Shown here: in pieces, positions 61,729-64,000 of the stretch
How the letters are laid out: the number at the start of each line of letters is the position of its first letter
How positions within the stretch are numbered: position 1 is the first letter of the stretch
NCBI RefSeq assembly: GCF_013266755.1
Contig: NZ_JABRWJ010000012.1
Location: forward strand, 62,001-126,000
Length of the DNA stretch: 64,000 bases
Reading direction: 5' to 3'
DNA from: Pseudaquabacterium terrae
Lineage (GTDB): Bacteria > Pseudomonadota > Gammaproteobacteria > Burkholderiales > Burkholderiaceae_C
Notes under the pieces: generated by a model
The model's input: the letters and a program-made list of their open reading frames with translations, nothing else
The model's database searches: none
What the model was told of the DNA's origin: nothing
Program-made: the position numbers and the translations under genes

Positions 61729-64000
61729 ATGTCCGGACTTCTTCAGCGCAACAAGCTCCGATTCATGGAATGGGAGCTGAATGTCCTCGAACGCGTCTTG
61801 CTGGTGCGCGGCCAGCCGACGCCCATTGGAAGCCGAGCGTTCGATGTGCTTGTAGCGTTGGCGAACCGCCACGGTCAGGTCGTTAGCAAGGGTCAACTGC
61901 TCGATGCCGCATGGCCCGGACTTGTCGTCGAAGAGAACAACGTATCGGTTCAAATCGCCACCTTGCGAAAGATTCTGGGCGCGCATGCGATCGCCACGGT
62001 CGCAAGCCTCGGCTATCGCCTGACCGCCGCGAAGGCAGACGACTCGCCCCCCGATGCGGCCCCGGCTGCGAGTGCAACCGGATCCCGCGTTCACGTCGTC
62101 CGACAAGTGGTGCCGATCAAATTGGTTGGCCGCGACACCGCCGTGAAGGAACTCGTGCAGGTGGCAGCCTCGGCTCAGTTGGTCAGCATCGTCGGAACCG
62201 GCGGCGTGGGCAAGACATCACTGGCGAAGGCCATACTGGCGCAGCAGGGCGATACGGCACCCGAAGACGTCTACTGGGTCGACTTAGGCCCCCTTCGGGA
62301 GCCGGCGCAGGTGATTCCGCTCGTCGCCAAGACTCTGGGCGTCGAACTGGACAATACGAGCCTCGCCCAAAGCGACCTCGTGGCCGCGATGTCGCAGATT
62401 CGCGCGCTCATCGTGATCGACAACTGCGAGCACTTGATCGAACGAGTCGCTGAGCTCATTCAATGCGCACTTGAGAGCGCTTCAGGCGTTCATTGGCTGG
62501 TCACGTCGCAGGCACCGCTTCGCGTCGCCGGCGAAATGGTCTATCGAGTCGAACCACTCGAAGTTCCTCCGCCGCACGTGTCGCCGACGCGAGCCCTTCA
62601 ATACGGCTCGATCGCGCTGTTGCAGCAACGCGCCGCGGCGGCGAATCATCACTTCGACCTCCGCAGCGAGGACATGTCCGCTGCAATCGATATCTGCAGA
62701 AAGCTCGATGGCTTGCCGCTGGCGATCGAGATGGTCGCATCTCGGATCGCAACGCTGGGACTGGCCGAAGTCCACCGCCAGCTCGCGAACTGTTTGCAAC
62801 TGCTCAGCGGGCCGCGCGGTGGACCTGCACGGCACCACACCCTCCGCAGCACCTTTGATTGGAGCTACGGCCTGCTCTCACTGGTGGATCAGAAGGTGTT
62901 TCGCCGACTCGAACCATTCGTTGGCGGATTCACGCTGCAAATGGCACTGCGTCTGGTGCACCGGATCGGCGATGAAGATCACGCCCTCGATGAGCCCCAG
63001 ACGATGGAATCGCTCAGCGCGCTGGTCGACAAGTCGCTAGTCCACCATTGTGCCGACCCCTCGCACCGATTCACACTGCTCGACAGCGCACGTGAATACG
63101 CTCGTCAACGGCTCGACGAGGCGGGCGAATCGGAGGCCGCGCGGCGAAAGCACGCGCACGTCGTCGCGGGATGGTTCACCAATGCGCAGACCGACCTCGA
63201 ACGCATGCGCGACGGCGAGTGGGCGCAGATCTACCTGAACGAGCGCCACAACGTTCGCTCCGCGCTCGCGTGGGCGAGCCAGTCGGGAGATCCGGACCTT
63301 GTAGCGCGGCTCGTCGCTGCGCTCGGCCAGATCGATTGCTTTGGGCAGTTGCAAGCCGAAATCGCGCAGACTTCCATTCCCCTCGAGTTGCTCTGCTCCG
63401 CCGAGCCGGCATTGCGCGCGGCAGCCTGCGTCGAGCTGAGCTGGGCTCACTATGTGGACGGAAGCCGGGAGACCGGCACGCAGCTGGCGCAGCAGGCGCT
63501 GAACGATTTCCGCTCGACCGGCAACCTGGCGGGGGAGTTTCGCGCGTTGGCGCTCCTGGTTCGGCTGTTCGAATCGCGACCCGGCATGCGCGACAAGGCC
63601 CACGAAGCGTGGGAGCTGATGCGGCAGATCGAGGACCGGCAATTGCCGCTGAGGACCCGCCTGACCTGTATCGTCGCCGCCGGTTTCCAATACGAACGCA
63701 GCCGCACGATCGGCCGCCTACGCGAGATCGAGACAATCGCCGAACGGGCTGGCTTCGATGCCCTGGCTGCCGTCTGCCGTGTGCAGATCACCGACGAACT
63801 GCTCATCGAACGACACTTCGAGGAGGCTGTCGAAGCGGCGCAGCACTTCGTCGACGACGGCAACCTGCGGCCGCGCGTACGAGCGCTGATCCTGTGCAAT
63901 CAGGCGCTCGCATTGGTGCAACTCGGCCGCTGCCAGGCCGCATATGCGCCGGCGCGCGCCGCGTTGCGCGCGCTGCCCAGCCTGGCCTACCTTGCGGCGG
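61729..64000 (+). CDS. Winged-helix regulator with STAND-like ATPase (partial, runs off window)
   Basis: At least 757 residues, open to the window end. An N-terminal OmpR/CadC-type winged helix at about 10-100 (SRAFDVLVALANRHGQVVSKGQLLDAAWPG). Walker A GTGGVGKTS at 156-164, Walker B ALIVIDNCEHL at about 226-236, then GLPLAIEMVASRIATLGL and a helical C-terminal region. Domain order is the same as in the protein at 30286-32847, so they are paralogues of one class. Codon use is less GC-biased than in the dcw genes, which hints at a different origin. It is divergent from the outer-membrane-like gene, a candidate target. Confidence 0.85.
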   Translation, partial: MSGLLQRNKLRFMEWELNVLERVLLVRGQPTPIGSRAFDVLVALANRHGQVVSKGQLLDAAWPGLVVEENNVSVQIATLRKILGAHAIATVASLGYRLTAAKADDSPPDAAPAASATGSRVHVVRQVVPIKLVGRDTAVKELVQVAASAQLVSIVGTGGVGKTSLAKAILAQQGDTAPEDVYWVDLGPLREPAQVIPLVAKTLGVELDNTSLAQSDLVAAMSQIRALIVIDNCEHLIERVAELIQCALESASGVHWLVTSQAPLRVAGEMVYRVEPLEVPPPHVSPTRALQYGSIALLQQRAAAANHHFDLRSEDMSAAIDICRKLDGLPLAIEMVASRIATLGLAEVHRQLANCLQLLSGPRGGPARHHTLRSTFDWSYGLLSLVDQKVFRRLEPFVGGFTLQMALRLVHRIGDEDHALDEPQTMESLSALVDKSLVHHCADPSHRFTLLDSAREYARQRLDEAGESEAARRKHAHVVAGWFTNAQTDLERMRDGEWAQIYLNERHNVRSALAWASQSGDPDLVARLVAALGQIDCFGQLQAEIAQTSIPLELLCSAEPALRAAACVELSWAHYVDGSRETGTQLAQQALNDFRSTGNLAGEFRALALLVRLFESRPGMRDKAHEAWELMRQIEDRQLPLRTRLTCIVAAGFQYERSRTIGRLREIETIAERAGFDALAAVCRVQITDELLIERHFEEAVEAAQHFVDDGNLRPRVRALILCNQALALVQLGRCQAAYAPARAALRALPSLAYLAA

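Overview
The window is GC-rich, gene-dense bacterial chromosome with no rRNA, tRNA, CRISPR array or insertion sequence that I can see. It reads as a betaproteobacterium of the order Burkholderiales, probably the Rubrivivax/Leptothrix side. The evidence is a Burkholderiales-style dcw (division and cell wall) cluster, a Bug-type (TctC) solute-binding protein, a PEP-CTERM protein, ABC_sub_bind-type orphan binding proteins, and GC-rich intergenic hairpin repeats of the kind seen in that group. The genus is inference.

Layout. 1-4.2 kb: partial NAD(P) epimerase, a lipoprotein esterase, a PlsC-like acyltransferase/CdsA-like pair, ruvC, and a dienelactone-hydrolase-like enzyme. 4.2-5.6 kb (minus): lpxC followed by two tandem small membrane proteins that look paralogous. 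5.6-8.7 kb: a bufferin-type metallophore operon (bufA-bufB-bufC, minus) divergent from an unusual J-protein. 8.8-14.3 kb: PEP-CTERM protein, an orphan Cys-containing protein, a large secreted propeller-like protein with a CxxCH haem motif, and a Tat-type amidohydrolase. 14.3-20.5 kb: sixA, a MalT/LuxR-type giant regulator plus cupin, a family-16-like methyltransferase, a small orphan and a DUF4062-type protein. 20.6-27.2 kb: an S9 peptidase broken by one frameshift, a type-B carboxylesterase, and a haem-c/PAS/GGDEF/EAL signalling protein. 27.3-30.2 kb: small orphan genes, one with a complete promoter-SD-terminator unit, a binding protein and a membrane-tailed unknown. 30.3-34.4 kb: a winged-helix/STAND-like regulator divergent from hemerythrin and 1-Cys peroxiredoxin genes. 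34.5-37.2 kb: envelope and unknown genes.

37.3-54.9 kb is the complete dcw cluster on the minus strand, transcribed mraZ-rsmH-ftsL-ftsI-murE-murF-mraY-murD-ftsW-murG-murC-ddl-ftsQ-ftsA-ftsZ. Nearly all junctions overlap or abut. The two clear exceptions inside the mur/fts run (ftsI/murE and murC/ddl) each hold a copy of the dispersed GC-rich repeat. A strong sigma70 promoter, three 10-bp MraZ boxes and an AT-rich array of AAGNNCTT octamers precede mraZ. lpxC, which follows ftsZ in many relatives, lies about 32 kb away here.

55.2-57.0 kb: three uncharacterised envelope genes in a row (exported small protein, membrane/coiled-coil protein, PDZ lipoprotein). 57.2-60.7 kb: a Bug/SDR/carboxymuconolactone-decarboxylase-like operon divergent from a LacI regulator, with two LacI-type operators between them. 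60.8-64.0 kb: an outer-membrane-like protein divergent from a second winged-helix/STAND regulator that runs off the window.

The best candidates for undescribed biology are the 42-aa orphan transcription unit at 27.7-28.0 kb, the AAGNNCTT array upstream of mraZ, the three-gene envelope set at 55.2-57.0 kb, the CxxCH propeller protein and the DUF4062 protein. The bufferin operon is a recently described RiPP-like system and is the most recognisable 'new biology' here.
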